In this document: positions 9,015-17,413 of the stretch, in pieces
Numbering within the stretch: position 1 is the stretch's first letter
How the letters are laid out: every line of letters starts with the position of its first letter
Source of the DNA: Acidimicrobiia bacterium
GTDB taxonomy: Bacteria; Actinomycetota; Acidimicrobiia; Acidimicrobiales; Poriferisodalaceae
NCBI GenBank assembly: GCA_022821985.1
Contig: JAJECP010000036.1
Span: 1 to 64,000, forward strand
Direction: 5' to 3'
DNA length: 64,000 nucleotides
Translations under genes and position numbers: made by a program
The notes under the pieces: generated by a model
What the model was told of the DNA's origin: nothing
The model's input: only the letters and a program-made list of their open reading frames with translations
Database searches by the model: none

Positions 9015-9902
9015 ATGAGCTCCGAACAACCGTCCAACGGTCAGCACAACGGCGTCACCGTCTGTCTGAGCTTCGACTTCGATGCGGTCTCGATCTGGAC
9101 CGGCCCCCGAGGGTCACGATCGCCCAACCTGACCGCCCGCGGCGAGTTCGCCACCATCGGCGCGCACCGCCTGCTCGACCTGCTCGACGAACGCAGCCTC
9201 CCGTCCACCTGGTTCATCCCCGGCCACACCATCGACACTTTCGGCGACGTGTGCGCCCGGGTGGCTTCCGACGGTCACGAGGTGGGCTACCACGGCTACT
9301 GCCACGAAGCCCCGTCATCGAAGCGGGACGAAGCCGACGAGCGGGCCATCCTGACCCGTTCGATGGACTGCCTGGAACGGCTCGCTGGCGGGCCGCCGGT
9401 CGGGCACCGGGTGCCGGGCGGCAACTGCGGCGACCGCTGGATCAGCCTGCTCATCGAGCACGGCTTCTCCTACGACTCCTCCATGGCCCGCAACGACTAC
9501 GCGGCCACGTGGTGCCGGCTGGGCGACGTGCCCACCACCGACGGCCCGCACCAGTTCGGCGACGAGGTCGACTTGGTGCAGCTGCCGTTCGACTGGATCC
9601 TCGACGACTGGCCGTACTTCAGCTACGACGGGCCGACCGTGCAGGGGCTGCGCACGCCCGATCACGTCTATGACGTGTGGTCGGCCGAGTTCGACTACCT
9701 GAACGACCGGGTCGGCAGCGGGGTGTTTGTGCTCACCATGCACCCTCAGTGCATCGGGCGGGGCAGCCGGATGCTGATGCTCGAGCGGCTCATCGAACAC
9801 ATGGCAGCCCAGCCAAGCGTGACGTTCGCCACGATGGCCCAGGTCGCCGACGACTTCCGGGCTGCTGCCACGCCGGGGGACCGCGCCGGTCGTCGCCTGT
9901 AG
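9015..9902 (+). CDS. Polysaccharide deacetylase family protein (NodB / PuuE-like)
   Basis: The 295-residue protein has the NodB-fold motifs. LSFDFDA near residue 18 supplies metal-binding Asp, STWFIPGHT is motif-like, and HEVGYHGYCHE supplies the His-x3-His metal ligands. A later TMHPQCIGRG provides the terminal His. The lack of a signal peptide and the FDFDAVSIW start resemble the cytoplasmic PuuE/allantoinase-like branch, which acts on small amides and not on cell-wall sugars. It is divergent from the CoA-transferase gene. The substrate is not predictable here. Confidence 0.85.
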   Translation: MSSEQPSNGQHNGVTVCLSFDFDAVSIWTGPRGSRSPNLTARGEFATIGAHRLLDLLDERSLPSTWFIPGHTIDTFGDVCARVASDGHEVGYHGYCHEAPSSKRDEADERAILTRSMDCLERLAGGPPVGHRVPGGNCGDRWISLLIEHGFSYDSSMARNDYAATWCRLGDVPTTDGPHQFGDEVDLVQLPFDWILDDWPYFSYDGPTVQGLRTPDHVYDVWSAEFDYLNDRVGSGVFVLTMHPQCIGRGSRMLMLERLIEHMAAQPSVTFATMAQVADDFRAAATPGDRAGRRL

Positions 9903-9960
9903 CCGGCGGTCTGCGGACCACAGCCAGCAGCCAGCGGGTAGCTTGCCGCCGACACGGCGA

Positions 9961-10041
9961 CATGCTGGTGCGGCTGGCGCATGGGGGAATGCTGATGCTG
10001 GCGCATCACGAGGCAATGCTGATGCTGGCGCATCACGGGAG
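9961..10041. repeat. 27-bp tandem repeat upstream of hisC (two good copies, one degenerate)
   Basis: Units at 9988-10014 and 10015-10041 share a perfect AATGCTGATGCTGGCGCATC core. The 27 bases before them (9961-9987) are a weaker copy. The period is a multiple of three and the frame is open into hisC, so it would add a 9-residue ADAGASRGN-type repeat if translated. The repeat fills most of the 154-base gap between the deacetylase gene and the hisC start at 10057. Confidence 0.85.
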
Positions 10042-10056
10042 CGGGAAGGCGAGCGC

Positions 10057-11148
10057 ATGATCGGACGACCGAGAGCGGCGGTGGAGGGCCTTCCGCAGTA
10101 CAAGCCCGGCCGCTCCGCGGCTCAGGCCGAAGCCGAGCACAACCTGGTTGAGGCGATCAAGCTGGCATCCAACGAGAACGCCAACGATCCGCTCCCGTCG
10201 GTGGCCAAGGCAGTGTCCGAGGCCGCCTTGGGCATGAATCGCTATCCCGACCATCGCTGCATGGAGGTGCGCGAGGCGCTGGCCGACCGGCACGGCGTCG
10301 GGCTGGATGAGGTCACGGTGGGCTCCGGTTCGGTGGGGGTGCTGCAGCAGCTGTTCGCCGCCTACATCGATCCCGGTGACGAGGTGGTGTATCCGTGGCG
10401 TTCCTTCGAGGTGCACCCGGTGTTCTGCGCCATCTCGGGCGCTCAGGCGATGACGGTGCCGCTGGTCGACCACGCGTTCGATCTTGACGGCGTCGCCGCC
10501 GCGGTAACCGACCGCACCAAGATCGTTGTGCTCTCCACGCCGAACAACCCCACCGGCACGGTTTGCAGCACCGCGGAGCTGCAGCGCCTGCTGGCAGCGG
10601 TGCCGCCCGATGTGATCGTGGTGATCGACGAGGCCTACCGGGAATTCGTCACCGATCTCGCCGTGGCCGACCCGATCCAGACGGTGCTGCCGGACCACCC
10701 CAACGCCTTGGTGCTGCGCACGTTCTCCAAGGCGTACGGCTTGGCCAACCTGCGCGTCGGCTACGGCGTCGGGCACCCCGATGTCATCGGTGCGCTCGAC
10801 AAGGTGGCGCTGCCGTTCATCGTGAGCGGTATCGCTCAGGTAGCGGCGCTGGCCTCGCTCGAACCGCAGGCCGGCACCGAGCTGGAGGAGCGTGTCGCCG
10901 GCATCCTGGCCGAGCGCGACCGCGTCAGCGCTGCGATGTCCGATCTGGGCTGGCCGGTGGTGCCCAGCCAAGCCAACTTCGTGTACCTGCCGGTCGGCGA
11001 TGGGGCGATGGAACTGTTCGTCCGGCTGGAGAAGCAGGGTTTGGTGACTCGCCCCTTCGAGGGCGAGGGCGTGCGCATCAGCCTGGGCACTCCGGCCCAG
11101 AACGACCGGCTGCTGGCAGCGCTCGGACCGTTCGACCGGACCAGCTGA
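10057..11148 (+). CDS. hisC: Histidinol-phosphate aminotransferase
   Basis: The 363-residue fold-type I PLP enzyme shows LASNENANDPLPS near residue 37, STPNNPTGT at 160-168 and IDEAYREF with the PLP-contacting Asp at 191. RTFSKAYGLANLRVGY puts the Schiff-base Lys at 225. These match HisC, which transaminates imidazole-acetol phosphate in histidine synthesis. Some actinobacterial relatives also accept aromatic amino acids. ATG 10057 is preferred because GGGAAGG precedes it by 7 bases and the conserved sequence begins there. The upstream frame only encodes a tandem repeat. No other his genes are in the window. Confidence 0.9.
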   Translation: MIGRPRAAVEGLPQYKPGRSAAQAEAEHNLVEAIKLASNENANDPLPSVAKAVSEAALGMNRYPDHRCMEVREALADRHGVGLDEVTVGSGSVGVLQQLFAAYIDPGDEVVYPWRSFEVHPVFCAISGAQAMTVPLVDHAFDLDGVAAAVTDRTKIVVLSTPNNPTGTVCSTAELQRLLAAVPPDVIVVIDEAYREFVTDLAVADPIQTVLPDHPNALVLRTFSKAYGLANLRVGYGVGHPDVIGALDKVALPFIVSGIAQVAALASLEPQAGTELEERVAGILAERDRVSAAMSDLGWPVVPSQANFVYLPVGDGAMELFVRLEKQGLVTRPFEGEGVRISLGTPAQNDRLLAALGPFDRTS

Positions 11149-11176
11149 GCCGCGCCGGTCGAGTCAGGCCGCGGCT
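11148..11176. terminator. Hairpin between convergent hisC and decarboxylase genes
   Basis: AGCCGCG at 11148-11154 pairs with CGCGGCT at 11170-11176, and adjoining CC/GG extend the stem across a one-base bulge. It spans the end of both convergent genes. No T-tract follows, so this is a plausible but unproven bidirectional terminator. Confidence 0.4.
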
Positions 11177-12647
11177 AGACGGCGGCCTCGCTGATCGCCT
11201 TCCACAGCAGGTCCATCTGGGTGCGGTCGGTGCGCGACTGGCCAACTGCCACCCGGATGATGCTGCGCCCGTCGAGCTTCGACGGGGTCAGGTAGGCCAC
11301 GCCGCTGTCGTTCACCGCTGCCGCGACGGCGTCGGTGGCGCGGTCGGCAGCCTCGGCCGCCGCATCGCCGTCGGCCGCAGCGCGGCAGCGGAAGCACACC
11401 AGCGAGAACGGGTGCGGGGCCACGATCTCGAACCGGTCGTCTTCGCGAAGCCGCTGCGCAAACTCCTGGGCCATGGTCACGTGATGGCGCACCATCTGGC
11501 GGATCCCCGTTGCGCCGTAGCTGCGCAGCACCCACCACAGCTTGAGGGCCCGGAAGCGCCGGCCCAGCGGCACTTGCCAGTTGCGGTAGTCGATCACGTT
11601 GCCGGCATCGCTCTGGGTGTTGCGCAGGTAGGGCGGGTCGATCGACAGAGCGTCAGTCAGCGCCGCCTTGTCGGCGACGAAGAAGGCCGAGCAGTCGAAG
11701 TTCACCATCATCCACTTGTGCGGGTTGAACACGTAGCTGTCGACGAGCTCGACGCCGTCCTGGTGATGGCGGAACTCGGGACAGATCATCGCTGTGCCCG
11801 CGTACGCCGCGTCGACGTGGTGCCACAGGCTGTGCTTGATCGCGACGTCAGCGATGGCTTGCACGGGGTCGACCGCGGTGGTGCCGGTGGTGCCGATCGT
11901 CGAGCCAACGAAGGCCGGCACCAGCCCCGCGGCGAGGTCGGCTTCGATCGCTGACGCCAGGGCATCGGGGCGCATCGCCAGGCTCTCGTCGGTGTCGATG
12001 AGGCGCACGGTGCCGAAGCCGGCCACGTTGGCGCCCTTCTCCACAGAGCTGTGCGCTTGCGCCGAGGTGTAGGCCACCATCTGCGTCGCGGGCTGGCCGC
12101 TGCGCTCGGCAGCGCGGTGGCGGGCCGCCACCAGCGCGACGTGGGTGGCGTCCGACGCGCTGCCCTGCAGCACGCCGCCGCCGCTGGCCGTCGTCTTCCA
12201 GTGCTCAGGCAAGTCGAGCAGGTCGACGAGCCAATCCAGCATGTGGCTCTCGACCTCGGTCAGCGCCGGCGAGGCCGCCCACAGCAGACCGATCAGCCCG
12301 AGACCGGCCGACACCGTGTCTGCCAGCACCGAGGGCGGCGAGTTGTTGGCGGGGAAGTAGGCGAACCAGCCTGGGTGCTGCCAGTGGGTGACACCTGGCA
12401 CGACCACCCGATCCAGATCGGCAAGCAGGTCGTCGAACGGCTCGGGTTCTTCGGGCGCGGACTGGGGCAGCAGCTCCCTGATGTCACCCGGCTGCACGCT
12501 CGAGGCCACCGGCAGCGACTCGATGCGCTCCCAGTAGTCGGCGATCCAGTCGATGACCGCCCGTCCGTGCTCACGGAACTCCTCCGGCGTCATGTGCGGC
12601 GGAGGCGAGGTCGGCCCCGCGGACCCATTGGGCTCGATCGCGTCCAT
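11175..12647 (-). CDS. PLP-dependent group II decarboxylase (aromatic-L-amino-acid decarboxylase-like)
   Basis: The 490-residue protein matches the DDC/TDC family along its length. HPGWFAYFPANNSPPSVLAD sits near residue 91 and SAQAHSSVEKG holds His199, which stacks on PLP. VDAAYAG holds Asp279, and NPHKWMMVNFDCSAFFV holds the Schiff-base Lys311. Family enzymes decarboxylate aromatic amino acids such as Tyr, Trp and Dopa to amines. The active-site sequence is very close to the animal/plant AADC type. Substrate choice cannot be read from the sequence. It is convergent with hisC, and an ACAD10-like phosphotransferase gene diverges from its 5' end. Confidence 0.92.
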   Translation of the reverse strand: MDAIEPNGSAGPTSPPPHMTPEEFREHGRAVIDWIADYWERIESLPVASSVQPGDIRELLPQSAPEEPEPFDDLLADLDRVVVPGVTHWQHPGWFAYFPANNSPPSVLADTVSAGLGLIGLLWAASPALTEVESHMLDWLVDLLDLPEHWKTTASGGGVLQGSASDATHVALVAARHRAAERSGQPATQMVAYTSAQAHSSVEKGANVAGFGTVRLIDTDESLAMRPDALASAIEADLAAGLVPAFVGSTIGTTGTTAVDPVQAIADVAIKHSLWHHVDAAYAGTAMICPEFRHHQDGVELVDSYVFNPHKWMMVNFDCSAFFVADKAALTDALSIDPPYLRNTQSDAGNVIDYRNWQVPLGRRFRALKLWWVLRSYGATGIRQMVRHHVTMAQEFAQRLREDDRFEIVAPHPFSLVCFRCRAAADGDAAAEAADRATDAVAAAVNDSGVAYLTPSKLDGRSIIRVAVGQSRTDRTQMDLLWKAISEAAV

Positions 12648-12733
12648 GGTGCCGACGCTACTTGTGGCCCATCTCTGAGCCGCCGCCGGTCGTTGCCGTA
12701 GTGTGTGCGGGCTGAGCGAGAAGGAGAGGCGCG

Positions 12734-13804
12734 ATGACCGACGGGGCGGCAGGCGCAGCTGCGACTTCGGGTGTCGTCGGGTACGACGTTCCCGCCGTCG
12801 AAGCGTGGATCAGCGAGAACGTCGACGGTCTCGAGCCGCCGTTCGACTGGACGCAGCTCGAAGGCGGCCACAGCAACCTCACCTACAAGCTGACCGCCGC
12901 CGACGGCACCACCGCCGTGGTGCGCCGGCCGCCCATGGGCGAGCTGCTGCCCAAGGCGCACGACATGGGGCGGGAGTTCACGATCATCAGCGGTCTGGGG
13001 CCCACCGATGTGCCAGTCGCCATCGCGTACGGCTACTGCGAGAGCCCCGACGTGACCGGGGCGCACTTCTACGTCATGAGCTACGTCGAGGGCAAGCCGC
13101 TCTTCGAGTCTGCCGATGCCCGCGAGCACCTGACTGCCGAGGGCCGGGCCCATGTGGGCATGTCGTTCATGGACGTGCTGGCGGCGCTGCACTCGGTGGA
13201 TCCCGACGACGTCGGGCTGGGCGAGCTGGGCAAGAAGGAGGACTACGTCGGGCGGCAGATCCGCACGTGGTACCGCTCGTGGACCGCCTCGGCCGAGTCG
13301 GCCTCGTACGACACGCCGGTCGTGCATGAACTGCACGATTTCCTGCAGGAGCGCAAGCCAATCCAGGGTCCCGCCCGGGTGGTGCACGGCGATTACGGGC
13401 TGCACAACTGCCTGTTCAACCCCGCCGGCGAGCTGCAGGCGGTGCTCGACTGGGAGATCTCCACCCTCGGCGATCCGCTCGCCGACTTCGCCTATGCGCT
13501 CAACAGCTGGACCGAGCCGAGCGACGACATCCTGGAAGGCTCCGACCCGCCGACGCTGGTGGACGGCTTCGTCGGCCGCGCCGACCTCATCGAGCGCTAC
13601 GAGCAGCAAACCGGCGCCGACTTGTCAGACCTAGCGTACTACGTCAGCTTCAATCACTGGAAGTCGGCCTGCATCATCCACGGCGTGTACGCCCGCTACA
13701 TGCGGGGCCAGAAGCCGGCTGATGACGTCGATCTGGACTTGTACCGGGCCCGCATCGGGCGGGGCATCGAGCTGTCGGCCGCCGCCGCCGAGACGATCTC
13801 CTAG
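12734..13804 (+). CDS. ACAD10/11-like aminoglycoside-phosphotransferase-fold kinase
   Basis: The 356-residue APH-fold protein has the N-lobe segment LEGGHSNLTYKL and a Brenner motif VVHGDYGLHNCLFN with the catalytic Asp. LDWEISTLGDPLADFAY carries the metal-binding Asp. The combination matches the phosphotransferase domain of ACAD10/ACAD11, which phosphorylates 4-hydroxyacyl-CoA so that it can be degraded. In actinobacteria these genes usually travel with acyl-CoA dehydrogenases. A paralogue lies at 29454-30500. The start ATG 12734 follows GGAGAGG at a suitable distance. It ends 6 bases before ung. Confidence 0.85.
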   Translation: MTDGAAGAAATSGVVGYDVPAVEAWISENVDGLEPPFDWTQLEGGHSNLTYKLTAADGTTAVVRRPPMGELLPKAHDMGREFTIISGLGPTDVPVAIAYGYCESPDVTGAHFYVMSYVEGKPLFESADAREHLTAEGRAHVGMSFMDVLAALHSVDPDDVGLGELGKKEDYVGRQIRTWYRSWTASAESASYDTPVVHELHDFLQERKPIQGPARVVHGDYGLHNCLFNPAGELQAVLDWEISTLGDPLADFAYALNSWTEPSDDILEGSDPPTLVDGFVGRADLIERYEQQTGADLSDLAYYVSFNHWKSACIIHGVYARYMRGQKPADDVDLDLYRARIGRGIELSAAAAETIS

Positions 13805-13810
13805 CGGGGC

Positions 13811-14476
13811 ATGCCGCGCACCGACTGGAACCCGATCCTCCGGGGGGAATTCGACAAGCCGTACTGGCCGATCCTGCAGCAATTCGTGGCCGACGAGCGT
13901 GCCCAGGGCGCGGTGTACCCGCCCCACGACCAAGTCTTCGCAGCGCTGCACTTGACGCCCTACGCCGATGTGAAGGTGCTGATCCTCGGCCAGGACCCCT
14001 ACCACGGCCCCCGCCAGGCGCACGGGCTGTGCTTCTCGGTGCCGCATGGCATCCAGCAGCCGCCGTCGCTGCAGAACATCTTCGCCGAGCTGCGCGACGA
14101 CCTCGGCGTCGAGCCGCCGACGCACGGGAACCTGGAAGGGTGGGCGCGCCAAGGGGTGCTGCTGCTGAACGCGTTCCTGACCGTGCGTGCCCGCCAAGCT
14201 GCCTCGCACCGTTCGGCCGGCTGGGAGACGTTCACCGACGAGGTGATCCGGGCGGTCAGCGCCAAGCCCGAGCGCGTGGTGTTCATTTTGTGGGGCGCGT
14301 TTGCCCGACGCAAGAAATCGTTCGTCGACCTGACCCGCCATGTGGTCATCGAGTCGGCCCATCCGTCGCCGCTCAGCGCGCATAACGGATTCTTCGGCAG
14401 CAAGCCGTTCAGCCGGGCCAACGCCGCCCTCGCAGCCGCCGGCCGCCAGCCAATCGACTGGAGCCTGCCCGACTGA
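13811..14476 (+). CDS. ung: Uracil-DNA glycosylase, family 1
   Basis: The 221-residue protein contains the water-activating motif GQDPYHGPRQAHG with Asp62. It also has the DNA-intercalation motif HPSPLSAHNGFFGSKPFSRAN with catalytic His184. The ILWGAFARRKK segment between them binds the uracil. It excises uracil from DNA to start base-excision repair. The length is typical. It follows the phosphotransferase gene by 6 bases and may be read through from it. Assignment is secure. Confidence 0.97.
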   Translation: MPRTDWNPILRGEFDKPYWPILQQFVADERAQGAVYPPHDQVFAALHLTPYADVKVLILGQDPYHGPRQAHGLCFSVPHGIQQPPSLQNIFAELRDDLGVEPPTHGNLEGWARQGVLLLNAFLTVRARQAASHRSAGWETFTDEVIRAVSAKPERVVFILWGAFARRKKSFVDLTRHVVIESAHPSPLSAHNGFFGSKPFSRANAALAAAGRQPIDWSLPD

Positions 14477-14608
14477 CGCGGCGTCAGCCTTCAGTCATGC
14501 AGCGCTCTGTTAGTTTCGGAGCACCGTTCGAGCCCGGTCGGCTTCGCTGAGCGAGCCGGAAGCAGATCGGGTGAGATCTCAGGGGTCGCAGCAACGGGGG
14601 TGCATCGA

Positions 14609-14899
14609 ATGGCTGCATACATGATCGTGGTGGACAGCGAGGTGCATGATCGTGAACAGGCAGACAGTCTCTCGCTGCGCATCGCCGAGCTCATCGAAGC
14701 CCGCGGCGGCAAGTACCTGATCCGCGGCACTCCGACCCTGTCTCTGGGGCCCGGTGCGCCCCCGGCGAGCATCACCGTCTCGGAGTTCGAGACCTTGGAG
14801 GACCTCAAGGCGGCATTCGGGCAGGACGATGTGATCAAGCTCCGATTGGAACGCCGCGCATCAGTCGAGTCGGTGGCATTCATGGTGGAGGGCCTCTAG
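14609..14899 (+). CDS. DUF1330-type small protein
   Basis: The 96-residue protein begins MAAYMIVVDSEVHDREQAD and includes GGKYLIRGTP and ITVSEFETLEDLKAAF. This is the pattern of DUF1330, a dimeric alpha/beta-barrel family of unproven function. ATG 14609 is favoured over GTG 14600 because a G-rich ribosome-binding stretch lies 8-10 bases upstream and family members start with this strand. It lies 46 bases before the permease gene on the same strand. No catalytic role can be claimed. Confidence 0.75.
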   Translation: MAAYMIVVDSEVHDREQADSLSLRIAELIEARGGKYLIRGTPTLSLGPGAPPASITVSEFETLEDLKAAFGQDDVIKLRLERRASVESVAFMVEGL

Positions 14900-14945
14900 G
14901 CGACGCGGCACCCGCCGACAGGCCTCGCGCTGGCTCCACAACTCA

Positions 14946-16670
14946 GTGACAACAGACGACGCCTCCGTCCTCTACGAGCCGAATGATCGGTTGCCTGCCG
15001 GCCTGACGCTGGGCATGGGGCTGCAGGGCCTCCTGCTGTCGGTCACGACCACCGCACTGACGATCTCGCTGTTTGCCAACGCTGCCGGGCTCGACGATGA
15101 CGACCGGTCGTGGATGATCTTCGCCGCGCTTGCCGTCAACGGCGTCGCCACTGCGGCGCAGGCGACGCGCGGCGGGCCGATCGGCTGCGGGCACGTTCTG
15201 ATGGTCGGCACAGCACCGTCGTACCTCGCTGTCACGCTGCTCGCCGCTGAGCGGTCCGACGCACGCACGTTGGCCACGCTCATCGTTGTGTCGTCGTGCG
15301 TCCAGTTCATTCTGGCGAGATGGCTGCCACGAGCCCGGCAGATCATCACACCGTCGGTTGGGGGCATCGTGCTGATGCTGATAGCGGTCACCGTCGCCGG
15401 CGTGGCGGTCGGCAGGCTGGCCGGACCGCCCGGCGGCACGGCGTCGAGCGCAGGCCCGGCGGTGGCTGCGCTCACCGTCGCCGTCGCTGCGATGCTGGGC
15501 TTGCGAGCGAAAGGCCGGGTACGTCTGTGGTCGCCGCTCATCGGCATCGCAGTGGCGTGTGTCGTGGCGGCGCTGTTCGGCTTGTTCGACTCGACGAGGG
15601 TGTCGGCCGCTCGGTGGATTGCGCTGCCCGAACCGCAGCTGCCCGGCGTTGGACTGACCGCCAGCGCAGAGTTCTGGTCGCTGCTGCCGATGTTCGTGGT
15701 GGTGTCGATGGCTGCGGGGCTGCTCGCGATGAGCAGCGGAGTCATCATTCAGCAGGTCTCGTGGCGGAACCCGCCGGTGACCGATTTCCGATTGGTTCAA
15801 GGCGCCATGAACACCAACGGTGCGGCGACCCTGATCGGAGGCTTCTTCGGTGCGCTGCCCACTGTGGTCTACGGCCCGACGTCGGCGACCATGACGACGC
15901 TCACCGGCGTCGCATCGCGCCGGGTGGGCTACAGCGTCGGCGCCATGCTGGTGGCTGTCGCATTCGCGCCGAAAGCCACAGCCGTGCTGGCCTCGATTCC
16001 CGATGCAGTCACGGCCGGCTACTTGCTGGTCATCATGGGCATGGTCTTCGTGGAGGGGATGCGGGCGGTAGCCAGGGAAGGCCTGGCACGCCACAGGGCC
16101 CTGATTGTGGGCATCTCGCTGGGGATCGGCTTCGGACTGCAGGGCAGCAGCGTGGTGGCCGATCTGATCGGTGGGGCGTGGGGGGCACTGCTCGGCAACG
16201 GCATGGTGGCGGGCACGATCGCGGCCGTCGCCCTCACTGCATTCGTGGAGGTCAGCGGCCGGCGCCGCCAGCGGCTCGAGGTGGAGTTGCACATCGATTC
16301 GCTGGGGCCGATCAGCGAGTTCTTGGATTCGCTCGCCGCTGGGGCCGGGTGGAGCGAGGCGTCGCGCAATCGCCTGCGCCTGGTCGGCGAGGAAGCCCTG
16401 GCGAGCCTGCTCGAGGATCGCAGCGACGGGTCACAGGCCCGGCTCGTGGTGATCGCCCGGTCTGCCCCCAATTCGATCGAACTGCAGTTCCTGGCGGCGC
16501 TGGAGGAGCAGAATCTCGAAGAGCAGCTTGCCTGCCTCAGCGAACGGGCCGAGGTGCCCGAGGAGCGGACGATCTCGCTGCACCTGCTGCGGCACTTCGC
16601 CTCCACGGTGCGGCACCGCAAGTACAGCGGGATCGACATCGTCACCGTCGAGGTCGACCGGTCCCGCTAG
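14946..16670 (+). CDS. NCS2-type purine/pyrimidine permease fused to a degenerate GHKL/HATPase-like domain
   Basis: Residues about 20-435 form a hydrophobic permease with some 12-14 membrane segments and NCS2-like features. The segment VYGPTSATMTTLTGVASRRVG is the equivalent of the conserved QNxGxxxxT / NxG region. Residues about 440-574 are soluble. They read as a helix (RLRLVGEEALASLLE), a strand, then LHLLRHFASTVRHRKYSGID and a final strand VTVEV, in the order seen in RsbW-type HATPase domains. The usual N-box Asn and DxGxG are absent, so ATP binding is doubtful. The GTG start at 14946 lacks a clear ribosome-binding site. The nucleobase substrate is inferred. Confidence 0.7.
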   Translation: MTTDDASVLYEPNDRLPAGLTLGMGLQGLLLSVTTTALTISLFANAAGLDDDDRSWMIFAALAVNGVATAAQATRGGPIGCGHVLMVGTAPSYLAVTLLAAERSDARTLATLIVVSSCVQFILARWLPRARQIITPSVGGIVLMLIAVTVAGVAVGRLAGPPGGTASSAGPAVAALTVAVAAMLGLRAKGRVRLWSPLIGIAVACVVAALFGLFDSTRVSAARWIALPEPQLPGVGLTASAEFWSLLPMFVVVSMAAGLLAMSSGVIIQQVSWRNPPVTDFRLVQGAMNTNGAATLIGGFFGALPTVVYGPTSATMTTLTGVASRRVGYSVGAMLVAVAFAPKATAVLASIPDAVTAGYLLVIMGMVFVEGMRAVAREGLARHRALIVGISLGIGFGLQGSSVVADLIGGAWGALLGNGMVAGTIAAVALTAFVEVSGRRRQRLEVELHIDSLGPISEFLDSLAAGAGWSEASRNRLRLVGEEALASLLEDRSDGSQARLVVIARSAPNSIELQFLAALEEQNLEEQLACLSERAEVPEERTISLHLLRHFASTVRHRKYSGIDIVTVEVDRSR

Positions 16671-16743
16671 CGGGAGAGCGATCCCCAGGCGCGCAACAAG
16701 CGTCCGGCGCGGTGAGCCTGTCGGCGGTACCGCCTCTTGGTCC

Positions 16744-17367
16744 TCAGCGGAGCGTGACGCGGCCGTTGGGGGTGTCGAGCGTTGCCTCGAAGGTGACCGT
16801 GTCGCCTGCCGCCACGTCCACATCGATGCCGATCGCGCTGTGGAGCGCCCTGATGTGGTCGGGGTCGGGATGCGTGCCGCTGAGCGAGACGAGCGTGCAG
16901 CCAGTCGGGGTGACCGTGGCTGGATGGGTGGTGTTCCCCCATTCGATGACAAACGGGACCAATCCCGGTCCGGCTGACATGGTGAGCGACCAGTGGATTT
17001 CCTCGCCGTCGGGCTTCACCCGGCTCATCGCCGAGATCGGGCCGGGATCCTCGCCGCAGGCGGCCATGGCGGCGGTCACGTCCTCGATGGTCTCGCCTTC
17101 GGATGCGTGTATGGCAAACGTGATCAGCTGGCCCTCGCTCATGGCGTCGATGTCGAACGGGCGACCGTTCGGCGGATCGGGCTGTTCGGGGTCGGGTGCG
17201 ATGATTTCCAGATAGACGTCGTCGCCGAGCGACATGAGCGTGTTGCGAGTGCCCATGCCCGGATGCGGCCCGCCCGGCGCGGCCGACATGCCGACCAGCG
17301 CCTCGACGGCTGCGGTCCCGGCCGCAAGATTGGGCGCTGCGTACACGATGTGATCGATAGCTGCCAT
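16744..17367 (-). CDS. VOC-superfamily (glyoxalase-like domain) protein
   Basis: The 207-residue protein begins MAAIDHIVYAAPNLAAGTAAVE, the typical first strand-helix of the vicinal-oxygen-chelate fold with a metal-type His. It then shows HPGMGTRNTLMSLGDDVYLEII, as in Glyoxalase_3 family members. WSLTMSAG and VPFVIEWGNTTHPA follow. Such proteins are often uncharacterised metal-dependent isomerases or lyases. It lies 46 bases downstream of the double CoA-transferase gene on the same strand, reading towards the permease gene. The substrate is unknown. Confidence 0.75.
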   Translation of the reverse strand: MAAIDHIVYAAPNLAAGTAAVEALVGMSAAPGGPHPGMGTRNTLMSLGDDVYLEIIAPDPEQPDPPNGRPFDIDAMSEGQLITFAIHASEGETIEDVTAAMAACGEDPGPISAMSRVKPDGEEIHWSLTMSAGPGLVPFVIEWGNTTHPATVTPTGCTLVSLSGTHPDPDHIRALHSAIGIDVDVAAGDTVTFEATLDTPNGRVTLR

Positions 17368-17413
17368 GCGGGCACGTTAGCCACGGGCGGCAGGCCCGTC
17401 AGCGCCCGGCGTG

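Noticed and set aside
7102-9018. Long open frame on the plus strand opposite the double CoA-transferase
   Set aside because: Composition is that of an antisense shadow (runs of Arg, Gly, His); the minus strand encodes a clear CoA-transferase over the same span.
14477-14608. CCGTTCGAGCCCGG looks like a tRNA T-loop
   Set aside because: No acceptor, D-arm or anticodon stem can be built around it.
16723-16734. Perfect 12-bp palindrome GGCGGTACCGCC between convergent genes
   Set aside because: It has no loop and no wider symmetry; chance is likely in this composition, and a terminator role is not supported.
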